A stretch of 64,000 nt of DNA, from NCBI GenBank assembly GCA_910586255.1, contig CAJUHR010000018.1, positions 1 through 64,000 of the forward strand. Reading direction: 5' to 3'. A program made the position numbers and the translations under genes. Origin of the DNA: an uncultured Lachnospiraceae bacterium. Lineage in GTDB: Bacteria; Bacillota; Clostridia; Lachnospirales; Lachnospiraceae. Positions 41,583-49,526 of the stretch are shown piece by piece. Position 1 is the stretch's first letter. Each line of letters begins with the position of its first letter. The notes under the pieces are model-generated. The model worked only from the letters and a program-made list of their open reading frames with translations, did no database searches and had not been told where the DNA came from.

Positions 41583-42212
41583 ATGATTGAGAAAAAAGTA
41601 ATTGGAGCATGGACGGAGGAGCTGGCATCCAAGGCTCCGGTGCCGGGAGGCGGAGGGGCTTCGGCCCTGGGAGGAGCCATGGGGGCAGCTTTGGGACAGA
41701 TGGTTGCCAATCTGACCATAGGGAAAAAGCGTTATAAGGATGTGGAGGAAGAAATCCAGTTAAGGCTGTCCGGGCTTGAAAAGCTCCAAAAAGAATTTCT
41801 GGTGCTGGCAGATAAGGACGCGGAGGTGTTCGCACCGCTTTCTAAGGCCTACGGGCTTCCCGCAGATACCAGAGAGCAGAAAGAAGAGAAGGAGCGGATT
41901 ATGGAGGAGCGTCTCCTGGCCGCCAGTCTGGTTCCTTTGGAGGTAATGGAGAAGGCCATGGAAGTCCTGGATATTTTGGAATATCTTGCAGAAAAAGGAA
42001 GCCGCATGGCCATATCGGATGTGGGAGTGGGGGTCCAGTTTGCCCGTGCCGCCCTGACCGGAGCCGTGATGAATGTTTATATTAACACCAAGTCCATGAA
42101 GAACCGAGAAAGGGCAGAGGAGTTGAATGCGAAGGCAAACGGACTGATTGAAGCAGGAACCAGGCAGGCAGACGAAATATACGAAAAGGTGCAAAGGGGA
42201 CTGGTCTCATAA
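41583..42212 (+). CDS. fchA: Cyclodeaminase/cyclohydrolase family protein (FchA type)
   Basis: A 209-residue helical protein of the formiminotetrahydrofolate cyclodeaminase family. The N-terminal APVPGGGGASALGGAMGAAL loop is characteristic of folate binding. Stand-alone members act as methenyltetrahydrofolate cyclohydrolases or cyclodeaminases. The next gene is folD, consistent with one-carbon metabolism. It has GAGAAGGAGAAAG upstream of the ATG. It probably shares a transcript with argD, 79 bases upstream. Confidence 0.88.
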   Translation: MIEKKVIGAWTEELASKAPVPGGGGASALGGAMGAALGQMVANLTIGKKRYKDVEEEIQLRLSGLEKLQKEFLVLADKDAEVFAPLSKAYGLPADTREQKEEKERIMEERLLAASLVPLEVMEKAMEVLDILEYLAEKGSRMAISDVGVGVQFARAALTGAVMNVYINTKSMKNRERAEELNAKANGLIEAGTRQADEIYEKVQRGLVS

Positions 42213-42239
42213 CAGCTTTTTGACAACAGGAGGGATTGT

Positions 42240-43073
42240 ATGATTGTGCTTAAGGGGGCGGAGGTTTCTGCCAGAATTAAAGAAGAGGTGCATAAGATAC
42301 TGGCCGGATGGGAGAAGGAAGCGCCGAAGCTTGCTATTGTCCGGGTGGGTGAAAACCCGGATGATATGTCCTACGAGCGGGGAGCAAAGAAAAAGCTGGA
42401 AAGCTTTGGCCTGAGGGCAGAGTCCTGTGTATATCCGGCAGACATTTCTGATGAGGATTTCAAAAATGAATTCAGAAAGATCAATGAGGATCCGGGTGTG
42501 GACGGAATTTTGCTTTTGAGGCCTCTGCCGAAACAGATTTGCCAGAAGGATATTGAGACAATGATCGATCCGGCCAAGGATGTGGATGGCATCTCTCCGG
42601 TAAATATGGCCAAGGTTTTTGCCGGAGATGCCACCGGCTTTGCACCCTGCACGGCGGAGGCAGTGGTGGAGGTGTTAAAACAGAAGGATATTCCAATTAC
42701 CGGAAAAAGAGTGGTGATTGTGGGGCGCAGCATGGTGGTGGGAAAGCCTCTTTCCATGCTGATGTTAAAGGAAAATGCCACAGTCACCATCTGCCATACC
42801 CGAACCAGGGATCTGATAGAAACCTGTCAGGGGGCTGAGATTCTGGTGGCAGCGGCGGGAAAGGCGAAAATGCTGAACGGAGAATACGTGGCAAAGGATG
42901 CGGTGGTGGTGGATGTGGGAATTAATGTGGACGAAAACGGAAAGCTGTGCGGGGATGTGGATTTTGACAGCATTCAGGAGAAGGCTTCCATGGCGACTCC
43001 CGTGCCGGGAGGCGTGGGAGCGGTGACTACGGCAGTGCTGGCAAAGCATCTGGTGCTGGCGGTTGCCAGATAA
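42240..43073 (+). CDS. folD: Bifunctional methylenetetrahydrofolate dehydrogenase/cyclohydrolase
   Basis: A 277-residue FolD. The substrate region SYERGAKKKLESFGL carries the conserved tyrosine and lysine; the DGILLLRPLP and DVDGISPVN blocks and the NADP site GRSMVVGKPLSMLM follow. It ends with TPVPGGVGAVTTAVLAKHLV. It interconverts methylene-, methenyl- and formyl-tetrahydrofolate. Cyclohydrolase activity overlaps that of the neighbouring fchA product, a redundancy seen in acetogen-like Clostridia. Confidence 0.95.
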   Translation: MIVLKGAEVSARIKEEVHKILAGWEKEAPKLAIVRVGENPDDMSYERGAKKKLESFGLRAESCVYPADISDEDFKNEFRKINEDPGVDGILLLRPLPKQICQKDIETMIDPAKDVDGISPVNMAKVFAGDATGFAPCTAEAVVEVLKQKDIPITGKRVVIVGRSMVVGKPLSMLMLKENATVTICHTRTRDLIETCQGAEILVAAAGKAKMLNGEYVAKDAVVVDVGINVDENGKLCGDVDFDSIQEKASMATPVPGGVGAVTTAVLAKHLVLAVAR

Positions 43074-43100
43074 GAATGAGCAGAAAAGGAGAGAGCAAAT

Positions 43101-43727
43101 ATGGCAAAGGTTTTGCTGGTAAACGGGAGCTGTAATGAGATGGGGTGTACTTATACGGCGCTGACAGAGGTGGCCGCGGCCCTGGAAAAGGAGGGACTGG
43201 AGACAGAGATTTTCCAGCTGGGAAGAGAGGCAATCAGGGATTGTGTAGGTTGCGGAGGCTGCAGAAAGCTGGGGCGCTGTGTATTTGATGATGATGCGGT
43301 AAACGGCTTTGTGGACAAGGCCGGCAAGGCAGACGGATTTGTGTTTGGCACGCCGGTGTATTATGCTCATCCCAGCGGCCGGATCTTGTCATTCCTTGAC
43401 CGGGCTTTTTATTCTGGCGGCAGCGCGTTTGCCTGCAAGCCCGGAGCTTGTGTGGCATCGGCCAGACGGGCGGGAACCACCGCGTCACTGGACGTGCTGA
43501 ACAAGTATTTTACTATCAACCGGATGCCGGTGGTCTCGTCAAATTATTGGAATATGGTACATGGCAATACGCCGGACGAGGTTCGTAAAGATCTGGAAGG
43601 GCTGCAGATTATGCGGGGCATCGGGCAGAATATGGCCTGGATAATCAAGTGCATTAAGGCCGGGCGGGCGGCAGGCATTGAGTGTCCGAAGCCGGAGGCA
43701 AAGGTGAGGACCAATTTTATTCGGTAA
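43101..43727 (+). CDS. Iron-sulfur flavoprotein-like NAD(P)H-dependent FMN reductase
   Basis: A 208-residue flavodoxin-fold protein. The N-terminal FMN-phosphate loop is VNGSCNEMGCTYTAL. The cysteine motif CVGCGGCRKLGRC (CX2CX2CX5C) fits the compact 4Fe-4S motif of the Isf family, so both FMN and a cluster are likely. GTPVYYAHPSGRI is the second flavin contact. It probably shuttles electrons; the partner is unknown. It has GGAGAG upstream and follows folD by 27 bases. Confidence 0.85.
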   Translation: MAKVLLVNGSCNEMGCTYTALTEVAAALEKEGLETEIFQLGREAIRDCVGCGGCRKLGRCVFDDDAVNGFVDKAGKADGFVFGTPVYYAHPSGRILSFLDRAFYSGGSAFACKPGACVASARRAGTTASLDVLNKYFTINRMPVVSSNYWNMVHGNTPDEVRKDLEGLQIMRGIGQNMAWIIKCIKAGRAAGIECPKPEAKVRTNFIR

Positions 43728-43732
43728 TACTG

Positions 43733-43761
43733 TAGACAAAAGGAATGTTTTGTGGTATCAT
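43733..43761 (+). promoter_or_regulatory. Promoter of the ABC-F leader
   Basis: TAGACA, 17 bases and TATCAT, about 590 bases before the ABC-F start codon. Confidence 0.5.
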
Positions 43762-43849
43762 GGGAGCACTCGGAGCGGCAAAAGCAAAATTTAGCAGCTA
43801 TTTGTGCCGGTCCGGGTTTGGAAATGACTGGGGAAACTTTGCCGGTTGG

Positions 43850-44223
43850 TTTTAGCAGTTGCTAAAAGAAGCGGAAGGGGTGAAAAGATGAAGTAAGATT
43901 CCTGTGAAAATAACAGCACAATGGTTCAGGTCTGTGCGGATTGGCGTGCAGTTCTCTTTTGTTGCTTTTTATTTGCAGGAATCCTACTTCATTTTCACCT
44001 CTGTTTATGGGAAGACACGTCCGTACAGATGCGGCAAGGGGAGAAGTCCGGCCGGTCTGTAGCGTTGCGATGCATATTTGATCTTTCGGCTATACTCGCG
44101 AGCATACTTATCTGCCAAATGATTGGGTGATTTTCCTGAAAATAAGGAAACTATGTTGGCAAAAATCATTTGGCTCACGGGTATAAAAACAGTTGTGGGA
44201 AGGATTCCTGCGGCTGTTTTTTT
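43850..44223 (+). promoter_or_regulatory. Attenuator-like leader of the ABC-F gene with a two-codon upstream ORF
   Basis: TTTTAGCA/TGCTAAAA forms a first hairpin (43851-43868). GGAAGGGGTG then precedes ATG AAG TAA (43888-43896), a Met-Lys-stop ORF. The segment covering this ORF (43879-43904) is complementary over about 24 bases to 43976-43999 (CAGGAATCCTACTTCATTTT and on). Further downstream CCAAATGATT (44115-44124) pairs with AATCATTTGG (44164-44173), enclosing TTTCCT/AGGAAA. A terminator follows at 44189. Ribosome stalling on such a leader could change which stems form. Confidence 0.6.
44189..44223 (+). terminator. Leader terminator upstream of the ABC-F gene
   Basis: ACAG and CTGT flank a 7-bp stem GTGGGAA/TTCCTGC (two G-T pairs) with loop GGA, followed by seven T. 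It lies 128 bases before the ABC-F start codon. Confidence 0.65.
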
Positions 44224-44242
44224 GTATGCGCAGGCCCGCATA

Positions 44243-44307
44243 GGAAGGTTTGCTGTCAAAGCAGTATGCAGGCCGCGCGGCGAGCAGAGGACAAATTTGC
44301 CTCTGCT
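44243..44307 (+). ncRNA. Structured leader element, copy B (upstream of ABC-F gene)
   Basis: A 42-base core starting GGAAGGTTTGCTGTC and ending AGGCCGCGCGGCGAG, followed by the hairpin GCAGAGG/CCTCTGC. It is 35/42 identical in its core to copy A at 18864-18926, with a different but equally placed terminal stem. It lies between the leader terminator and the start codon. Confidence 0.5.
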
Positions 44308-44350
44308 GGATTATGCCATTGGCCTTGAGGCTGTAAGAGGAGGAATCGAT

Positions 44351-45877
44351 ATGTCATTAATACAGGTTTCGGATCTTTCCTTCACCTATGAGGGAAGCTT
44401 TGATCCGGTGTTTGAAAATGTGTCGTTTCAGATTGATACGGACTGGAAGCTGGGACTGACCGGGAGAAACGGAAGAGGCAAAACCACTTTTTTGCGGCTT
44501 TTACAGGGGGAGATGAAATATTCAGGTTCCATCTCATCCTCTGTAATGTTTGATTATTTTCCATGCCCGGTGAGAGAGAAAAGCCGGCTTACCTACGAGA
44601 TTTTGGAAAGCTTGCCGGGAAGTGACCGGTATGAGTTCTGGGAGCTATTGCGGGAGCTTAATAAGCTGCAGGTGCCGGAGGAGGTGTTGTACCGGCAGTT
44701 TGACACTCTGTCAGGCGGGGAGCAGACAAAGGTGCTGCTGGCGGCTTTATTTCTTCAGAAAAATTTTTTGCTGATTGATGAGCCGACCAATCATCTGGAT
44801 CAGGAGGGAAGACGGCTGGTGAGCCGCTACCTGGATAGCAAAAAAGGTTTTATTCTGGTGTCCCATGACCGGGTGTTTCTGGACGGCTGTGTGGATCACA
44901 TTCTGGCCATCAATCGTGTGGGGGTTGAGGTGCAGAGGGGAAATTATTCTTCCTGGCGGGAGAACCGGCAGAGACAGGATTCTTTTGAGCTGGCAGAAAA
45001 TGAGCGGTTGAAAAAGGAAATCCGTCACCTGCAGGCAGCAGCCCGCCAGTCCCGGGGATGGGCAGAGCAGATTGAATCCATGAAGATCGGACGGCATCCC
45101 GTAAAAGAGGAGACCTTTATCGGGACCCGGGCCTATATCGGGGAAAAGTCCCGGCGGATGCAGCAAAGGAGAAAGAATCTGGAACGGCGGCAGAACCGCG
45201 CCATTGAGGAAAAGCAGAAGCTTTTGAAGAATGTGGAGACAGCGGAGGATTTAAAGCTGGTTGCCCTTTCCCATCATTCAAGACGGCTTGTGACCTTAAA
45301 TCAGGCGGTGCCGGGATATGGAAGTCCGCCTCAGCCTGTGTGCCGGGAGATTTCTCTGGAGGTGTGTCAGGGAGACCGGATTTTTTTGCAGGGGAAAAAC
45401 GGATGCGGAAAGTCCACTCTGTTGAAACTCATATTGGGAGAGGAAAAGGTCAGCTTGTGCAGTGGAACCTTATGGCAGGCGGGGGGACTGAAGGTTTCCT
45501 ATGTGTCCCAGGATACCTCTTTTCTTAAGGGGAATCTGAGAGCTTACGGAAAGGCTCTGGGCGTGGAGGAGCACTTATTTCTGACCCTTTTGCGAAAGCT
45601 TGATTTTTCCAGGGAGCAGTTTGAGAAGCCGGTGGAGGATTACAGCGAGGGACAGAAAAAGAAGGTGCTTCTGGCAGGCAGCCTGTGTCAGCAGGCTCAC
45701 TTATATATCTGGGACGAGCCGTTAAACTACATTGACATGGATTCTCGGGTGCAGATTGAGGAGATGATCTTAAAATTTCGGCCCTCCATGATTCTGGTGG
45801 AGCATGATGAGGCCTTTGCCAAGAGGGTGGCCACAGGGGAGATACAGGTACTGGCCCATGACGAATCAGCAGAGTGA
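44351..45877 (+). CDS. ABC-F ATPase, antibiotic-resistance (ribosome protection) type
   Basis: A 508-residue protein with two ABC domains and no membrane segments. Domain 1 has Walker A GRNGRGKTT, signature LSGGEQTKVLLAA and Walker B FLLIDEPTNHLD. Domain 2 has GKNGCGKST, YSEGQKKKVLLAG and LYIWDEPLNYIDMDSR. The last motif is typical of the Lsa/Vga/CplR branch that displaces lincosamides, pleuromutilins or streptogramins A from the ribosome. The basic interdomain linker lies at about residues 230-310. The ATG at 44351 follows GAGGAGG. A long leader with an upstream ORF and terminator fits drug-induced expression. The exact drug range cannot be inferred. Confidence 0.9.
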   Translation: MSLIQVSDLSFTYEGSFDPVFENVSFQIDTDWKLGLTGRNGRGKTTFLRLLQGEMKYSGSISSSVMFDYFPCPVREKSRLTYEILESLPGSDRYEFWELLRELNKLQVPEEVLYRQFDTLSGGEQTKVLLAALFLQKNFLLIDEPTNHLDQEGRRLVSRYLDSKKGFILVSHDRVFLDGCVDHILAINRVGVEVQRGNYSSWRENRQRQDSFELAENERLKKEIRHLQAAARQSRGWAEQIESMKIGRHPVKEETFIGTRAYIGEKSRRMQQRRKNLERRQNRAIEEKQKLLKNVETAEDLKLVALSHHSRRLVTLNQAVPGYGSPPQPVCREISLEVCQGDRIFLQGKNGCGKSTLLKLILGEEKVSLCSGTLWQAGGLKVSYVSQDTSFLKGNLRAYGKALGVEEHLFLTLLRKLDFSREQFEKPVEDYSEGQKKKVLLAGSLCQQAHLYIWDEPLNYIDMDSRVQIEEMILKFRPSMILVEHDEAFAKRVATGEIQVLAHDESAE

Positions 45878-45905
45878 TTCGTCATGGCATGAACCGTAAG
45901 CGGGC
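45858..45905. repeat. Palindromic repeat at the end of the ABC-F gene
   Basis: CATGACGAATCA and TGATTCGTCATG are perfect 12-bp arms with a 6-base loop (45858-45887); the left arm encodes the last ABC-F residues. The tail GAACCGTAAGCGGGCC resembles the tail of the copy at 27504-27555. It may also end transcription between convergent genes. Confidence 0.55.
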
Positions 45906-45909
45906 CTAT

Positions 45910-46407
45910 TTAAAGGATCGCCCCGGTTTTGTGGAAGGCAATCCGCTCTTCGCCGTTTCTTATGTGGATGATGCCGCAGTATGTAAAGCCGTTTTTCTTT
46001 AACATATTCTGCATGGGTATATTATCCTGATGGGTGTCAATCCGCAGATTACCGTTGCTCTCCTTAAAGCACCAGTTGACACAGAATGTGGCAGCGCCCT
46101 TGCGGATGCCCGGGCAGGCCACCCGATGCATGACGCCGTAGGGCCTGTCATTTAGCCAGGCTCCGTCCCAGATCTGTGCATAGTCAGGCTCTGGTTCCAT
46201 GGAAAAAAAGAAAATTCCCAGGGCCTGTCCGTCTTCTGTGCACAGATAGCTTTGGCCTGTCTGTATGTCGTCAATAACCTGCTCTTTTGGCGGATGATTG
46301 TCGCCCCACTGTGTAGGATTGCCGTGATCCTTCATAAATTGTCTTGCCATGGCGTACAATTCCAGGGCTGTATCCAGGTCCTTCATTGTGGATTTTCGTA
46401 TTTCCAT
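45910..46407 (-). CDS. GNAT family N-acetyltransferase
   Basis: A 165-residue GNAT protein. The N-terminal beta strand and helix (IRKSTMKDLDTALELYAMA), the motif HRVACPGIRKGAATF at the acetyl-CoA site and the late block NMLKKNGFTYCGII are typical. The glycines of the usual RxxGxG/A loop are partly replaced (RKGAAT). The substrate is not known. AAAGGT lies upstream of the ATG. Confidence 0.8.
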   Translation of the reverse strand: MEIRKSTMKDLDTALELYAMARQFMKDHGNPTQWGDNHPPKEQVIDDIQTGQSYLCTEDGQALGIFFFSMEPEPDYAQIWDGAWLNDRPYGVMHRVACPGIRKGAATFCVNWCFKESNGNLRIDTHQDNIPMQNMLKKNGFTYCGIIHIRNGEERIAFHKTGAIL

Positions 46408-46443
46408 GTGTGTTTTACCTTTCTGCGTGATTGATTTATATGC

Positions 46444-46476
46444 TATAACAGTTCAGATTCCCTTTCAGCGGTTACT
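46444..46476. repeat. Palindromic repeat copy upstream of the GNAT gene
   Basis: TATAACAGTTCAG and a GGTTACTATA-like right part. The left half shares TAACAGTTCA with 41525-41560 and 50474-50524. The palindrome itself is degraded. Confidence 0.4.
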
Positions 46477-46526
46477 ATATATCGCCAGTTTTCGTCAACT
46501 GCCGGTCTTTTTGCGCGTCAGGGCCG

Positions 46527-47423
46527 CTAATGGATATCAAATAGTCCCAGCTGCGTCATTTGATATTTTTTCTGGTAGGCAGGGATAATGTCCTTCATCC
46601 GATAGAGAATTTTGTACCGGTCACATTCCCGGGAAAAAAGATTCCACAGACGGGCGGCATCCGGACTGCTGCACTGATACTGATAGCCATATCTGCGCCG
46701 GTAAAGATCCGCAAGACCCTGGCCGGGAAACAGCTCCTCCAGCCGGCTATAGTACCAGTCCCTTTGATTTCCTCTGAGTGTCATGCCAAATGCCGCATAG
46801 ATGAACCGGGCGCCTGCCTGGTGAGCCAGGCGGACAATGGAAAGAATATTTTCCTCACTGTCCTCCAGCCAGGGGAGCACTGGCATCAGCAAAATGCCGG
46901 TAAAGATACCGGCCTGGTTAAGGGTATCTACCATGGCAAAACGCTCGCTGGAAGGGGGAACCCCCGGTTCAAGCTTTTTGGACAGGCCATCGTCCGCCGT
47001 GGTAATTGTGACCTTGCACAACACAGGAGAGTGTTCCCGGATACACTGCAAAATGTCCGTGTCACGCAAAAGCAGCGTGCTTTTGGTGGCAATGGCGGCC
47101 CCGAAGCTGAAGGCATCGATCAGCTCTAAGGAGTGGCGGGTCAGAAGAAGCTCCTTTTCAAAGGGATTGTAGGGATCGCTCATGGCCCCGGTTCCCACAA
47201 CACCGGTGCGGACCTTGCGCCGCAGGTCATTGCGGATGGTGAGCAGGGCATTTTCCTTAGCCCGGACCCGGTCAAATTCTTCAATATGGTAGCAGTCGGA
47301 CCGGCTGTCGCAATAGATACAGCTATGGCAGCATCCCCGATAAATATTCATGTTGTAGTCAATGCCGAACCATTCCCGGCTCTTTGTGGCAGTGACAATG
47401 GTTTTTGCAGGAATGTATTCCAT
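46527..47423 (-). CDS. SPL-family radical SAM protein
   Basis: A 298-residue radical SAM protein with the cluster motif CCHSCIYC near residue 32 (CX3CX2C). The N-terminal MNIYRGCCHSCIYCDSR and the GTGAMSDPYNPFEKEL block match the group related to spore photoproduct lyase (SplB-like, also found in non-spore-formers). The enzyme should cleave SAM to a 5'-deoxyadenosyl radical; its substrate is not established. AAGGAG precedes the ATG. Confidence 0.85.
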   Translation of the reverse strand: MEYIPAKTIVTATKSREWFGIDYNMNIYRGCCHSCIYCDSRSDCYHIEEFDRVRAKENALLTIRNDLRRKVRTGVVGTGAMSDPYNPFEKELLLTRHSLELIDAFSFGAAIATKSTLLLRDTDILQCIREHSPVLCKVTITTADDGLSKKLEPGVPPSSERFAMVDTLNQAGIFTGILLMPVLPWLEDSEENILSIVRLAHQAGARFIYAAFGMTLRGNQRDWYYSRLEELFPGQGLADLYRRRYGYQYQCSSPDAARLWNLFSRECDRYKILYRMKDIIPAYQKKYQMTQLGLFDIH

Positions 47424-47618
47424 GGGCTTCTCCTTGTCTGAGCGGGTTCCTTATTCTGTCAGTGTGTGTACCATTATAGCAACGAATAAAGAGAATGTAA
47501 ATAGCGGGCTGAACCGGCTTCATGGTAAACACAAGTTTTTAGTAATCTGAGAGGCACGCCTTGGAAAAGGGGAGAAAAGCAGCTGGAACTGGCTTATTTT
47601 GGTATATGGAAAGTTTCC

Positions 47619-47647
47619 TTGAATGACGGGAGAGGATATGATATAAT
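47619..47647 (+). promoter_or_regulatory. Promoter of the cytidylate-kinase-like gene
   Basis: TTGAAT, a 17-base spacer and TATAAT. It lies about 160 bases before the start codon; the transcript would carry two palindromic units in its leader. The region 47430-47618 shows nothing else. Confidence 0.7.
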
Positions 47648-47651
47648 GTGA

Positions 47652-47738
47652 ACACTTAGCGAGGATTTTTGAGCTTAGTGTGAGCCATACCTGACCACTT
47701 AGCGAACCGGAACCGCAGGTGAACGGTGAGGTTAGTGG
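47652..47738. repeat. Tandem pair of CACTTAGCG palindromes
   Basis: Unit 1: ACACTTAGC (47652-47660) with GCTTAGTGT (47673-47681). Unit 2: CCACTTAGC (47695-47703) with GTTAGTGG (47731-47738), containing ACCG/CGGT. Each stem has one or two mismatches. They fall in the probable 5' leader of the next gene. Confidence 0.5.
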
Positions 47739-47809
47739 ACATGGTATACGAATATACGAGTTTCGCACCACAGATGAGGTTGGATCTCACAAAAAGAGGA
47801 GGCATGGTT

Positions 47810-48409
47810 ATGAAAAAGGTAATTACGATCAGTCGTGAGTTTGGTACCGGCGGACGGGAGATTGGGTTCCGTTTATCGGAGAAGCTGGGGATTCCGTTCT
47901 ATGACAAGGAGATCATCTCCATGGCGGCAGAGGACAGCAACATTGCGGAGGAAGTATTTCATGCCCATGACGAGATCATTCGGGAGCAGGAGCGGGTGAA
48001 CCATGAGTATGTGTCCGTAAACCCCTTCTCCGTATTGTATGAGGTTCCGGTACAGGATCAGCTTTTTATGGCCCAGTCTCAGATTATCCGCAGGCTGGAG
48101 CAGGCGGGCCCCTGTGTAATTATCGGCAGATGTTCCGACATCATCGTGGAGGATGGTTTTCATGTTTTCATATGCGGCAGCATGAAAAAGAGAGTGGAGC
48201 GCATGCAGAAGCTGAAGGAGGAGAGCGCCAGGAAGATGGAGGCCCGCATCCGGGAGATCGACCAGAGACGGCGGGATTATTATCAGTATTTTACCGGCAA
48301 TGAATGGGGCAACCCCAGGAATTATCATTTGAGCCTCAACAGCACAAAGCTGGGGGTGGAGCGGTGTGTGGAGATGATACTGGCGTGTCTGGCTGTGGAT
48401 GGGAGATAA
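47810..48409 (+). CDS. Cytidylate kinase-like family protein
   Basis: A 199-residue P-loop kinase-like protein. ITISREFGTGGREIGFRLSEKL at the start has the GTGGRE phosphate loop seen in this family; later blocks are CVIIGRCSDII and the lid region RMQKLKEESARKMEARIREIDQ. It is related to CMP kinase but family members of this type lack a proven substrate. The ATG at 47810 has proper spacing to AGAGGAGG; the ATG at 47804 is too close. A terminator follows directly. Confidence 0.85.
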   Translation: MKKVITISREFGTGGREIGFRLSEKLGIPFYDKEIISMAAEDSNIAEEVFHAHDEIIREQERVNHEYVSVNPFSVLYEVPVQDQLFMAQSQIIRRLEQAGPCVIIGRCSDIIVEDGFHVFICGSMKKRVERMQKLKEESARKMEARIREIDQRRRDYYQYFTGNEWGNPRNYHLSLNSTKLGVERCVEMILACLAVDGR

Positions 48410-48432
48410 TAAAATAATAATTAAATAGACAG

Positions 48433-48468
48433 AAACTGACGGGTTTATGGCTGCCCGTCAGTTTTTTG
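48433..48468 (+). terminator. Intrinsic terminator of the cytidylate-kinase-like gene
   Basis: CTGACGGG and CCCGTCAG form a perfect 8-bp stem (extended by AAA/TTT), followed by six T. Confidence 0.85.
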
Positions 48469-48771
48469 TTGTGCAGGTTTTTATAGGGAACGACACAATT
48501 CTGTTGCCGGGTTTAAAAGCTGCAGAATTTCTTCTTTGGTGTATACATAAGGACTTTTTAAAAGGGATGCGAGAAAATCAACCATGGCAAGTCGTATTCC
48601 GGATTCCTGGATAGAAGTGATATTTCCTTTTGAATGGCTTTTAAAATTAGATAAAATGACATTTTTTTCGGTTGCATTTTAATTAAAACAAAAAGGAACA
48701 TGGAAAGTGCTGCAATTAATTATACGGATAAATTCCGAAATTACCTGCGGCGGTTCTAAGCGCCAGTGGCG
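48469..48771. other. A+T-rich gap, possible gene remnant on the minus strand
   Basis: About 300 bases with no confident gene. A minus-strand frame at 48481-48675 is open for 65 codons and ends in a helical stretch (MVDFLASLLKSPYVYTKEEI), but it has no supported start and no family I recognise. It may be the tail of a lost gene. Confidence 0.25.
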
Positions 48772-48853
48772 CTTGTTCAGAACCGACCGAAAGGTCATGT
48801 AGACTGGGGAATATGCTTGGCCCCATAACGTTACTGGCTCCTTGTTCAGAACC
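48772..48853 (-). repeat. Complex palindromic repeat downstream of the LUD gene
   Basis: CTTGTTCAGAACC occurs twice in direct orientation (48772-48784 and 48841-48853). Just left of it, GGTTCT-GCGCCA/TGGCGC-AGAACC forms a hairpin from 48753. The complement of 48818-48840 (GAGCCAGTAACGTTATGGGG and on) matches 27533-27555 at 21 of 23 bases. Confidence 0.55.
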
Positions 48854-49490
48854 CCAGCTCCTCCCCCACCAGCACCACCTTAATTTTCCCTGCCGGCCGG
48901 CAGATCCGGGTGCGGACCATGGAGGCGCAGATACTGGTTTTGCTTAAGCAATCGGCGCAGGTTCCGGTGACGGTGCAGGGATTGTCATTCTGAAATCGCT
49001 GGGCGTTGATTGGGGCCGCGATGGAGCGGGCGCGGACACAGGCATCCTCAATGGTCTTTGTAACTTTGTTCATGCCGGCCACCACGATCACGCTTTTGGG
49101 ACCGTAAATTAGGGCGGCCACCCGGTTGCCGTTGCCGTCAATGTTGTAGAGCTGTCCGTCCTCGCTGATGGCATTGCTGCTCATCAAGTAGGTGCCGCAG
49201 AGAAGAGCCTTTCGCATCAGCTCCTGGCCTTCCTCCGGCGTGGCGGCGGTGGCCCGGTCAATGACCGGGTTAGTCTCTTTTACCTTTTCGATAATCCCTA
49301 ACTGGGCTAAGGTGGCAGAGCCGCCCCAGGAAACCGTGTCCCCGGCAGGAATCAGGGAGAGAACCTGCTCTACGGCCTCCTGGCCGGTGGGACAGTAAAA
49401 GGCTTCAAAATGGCGGCGTTTTAAAGCCTCCGCCACTTTAGGGCCCAACTTGTCAAAGCGTTTTTCCAAAGGGGTTGTGCGTTCGTTCAT
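48846..49490 (-). CDS. LUD domain protein (LutC/YkgG-like)
   Basis: A 214-residue protein of the lactate-utilisation domain family. Family landmarks are DTVSWGGSATLAQLGI near residue 50, the GTYLMSSNAISEDGQLYNIDGNGNR region (residues 99-123) and PKSVIVVAGMNKV. It also carries several cysteines late in the chain (CTVTGTCADC, SICASM, RICRP), which could bind a cluster. LutA and LutB partners are absent, so a role in lactate oxidation is uncertain. AGGAGG precedes the ATG. Its last codons overlap the palindromic repeat. Confidence 0.88.
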   Translation of the reverse strand: MNERTTPLEKRFDKLGPKVAEALKRRHFEAFYCPTGQEAVEQVLSLIPAGDTVSWGGSATLAQLGIIEKVKETNPVIDRATAATPEEGQELMRKALLCGTYLMSSNAISEDGQLYNIDGNGNRVAALIYGPKSVIVVAGMNKVTKTIEDACVRARSIAAPINAQRFQNDNPCTVTGTCADCLSKTSICASMVRTRICRPAGKIKVVLVGEELGF

Positions 49491-49526
49491 GATTTACCTC
49501 CTGTGATGATTGATGTTGGTGAGTTC

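Noticed and set aside
48481..48675. Minus-strand 65-codon open frame
   Set aside because: No start codon with a ribosome-binding site, no family match; kept only as a note on the gap.
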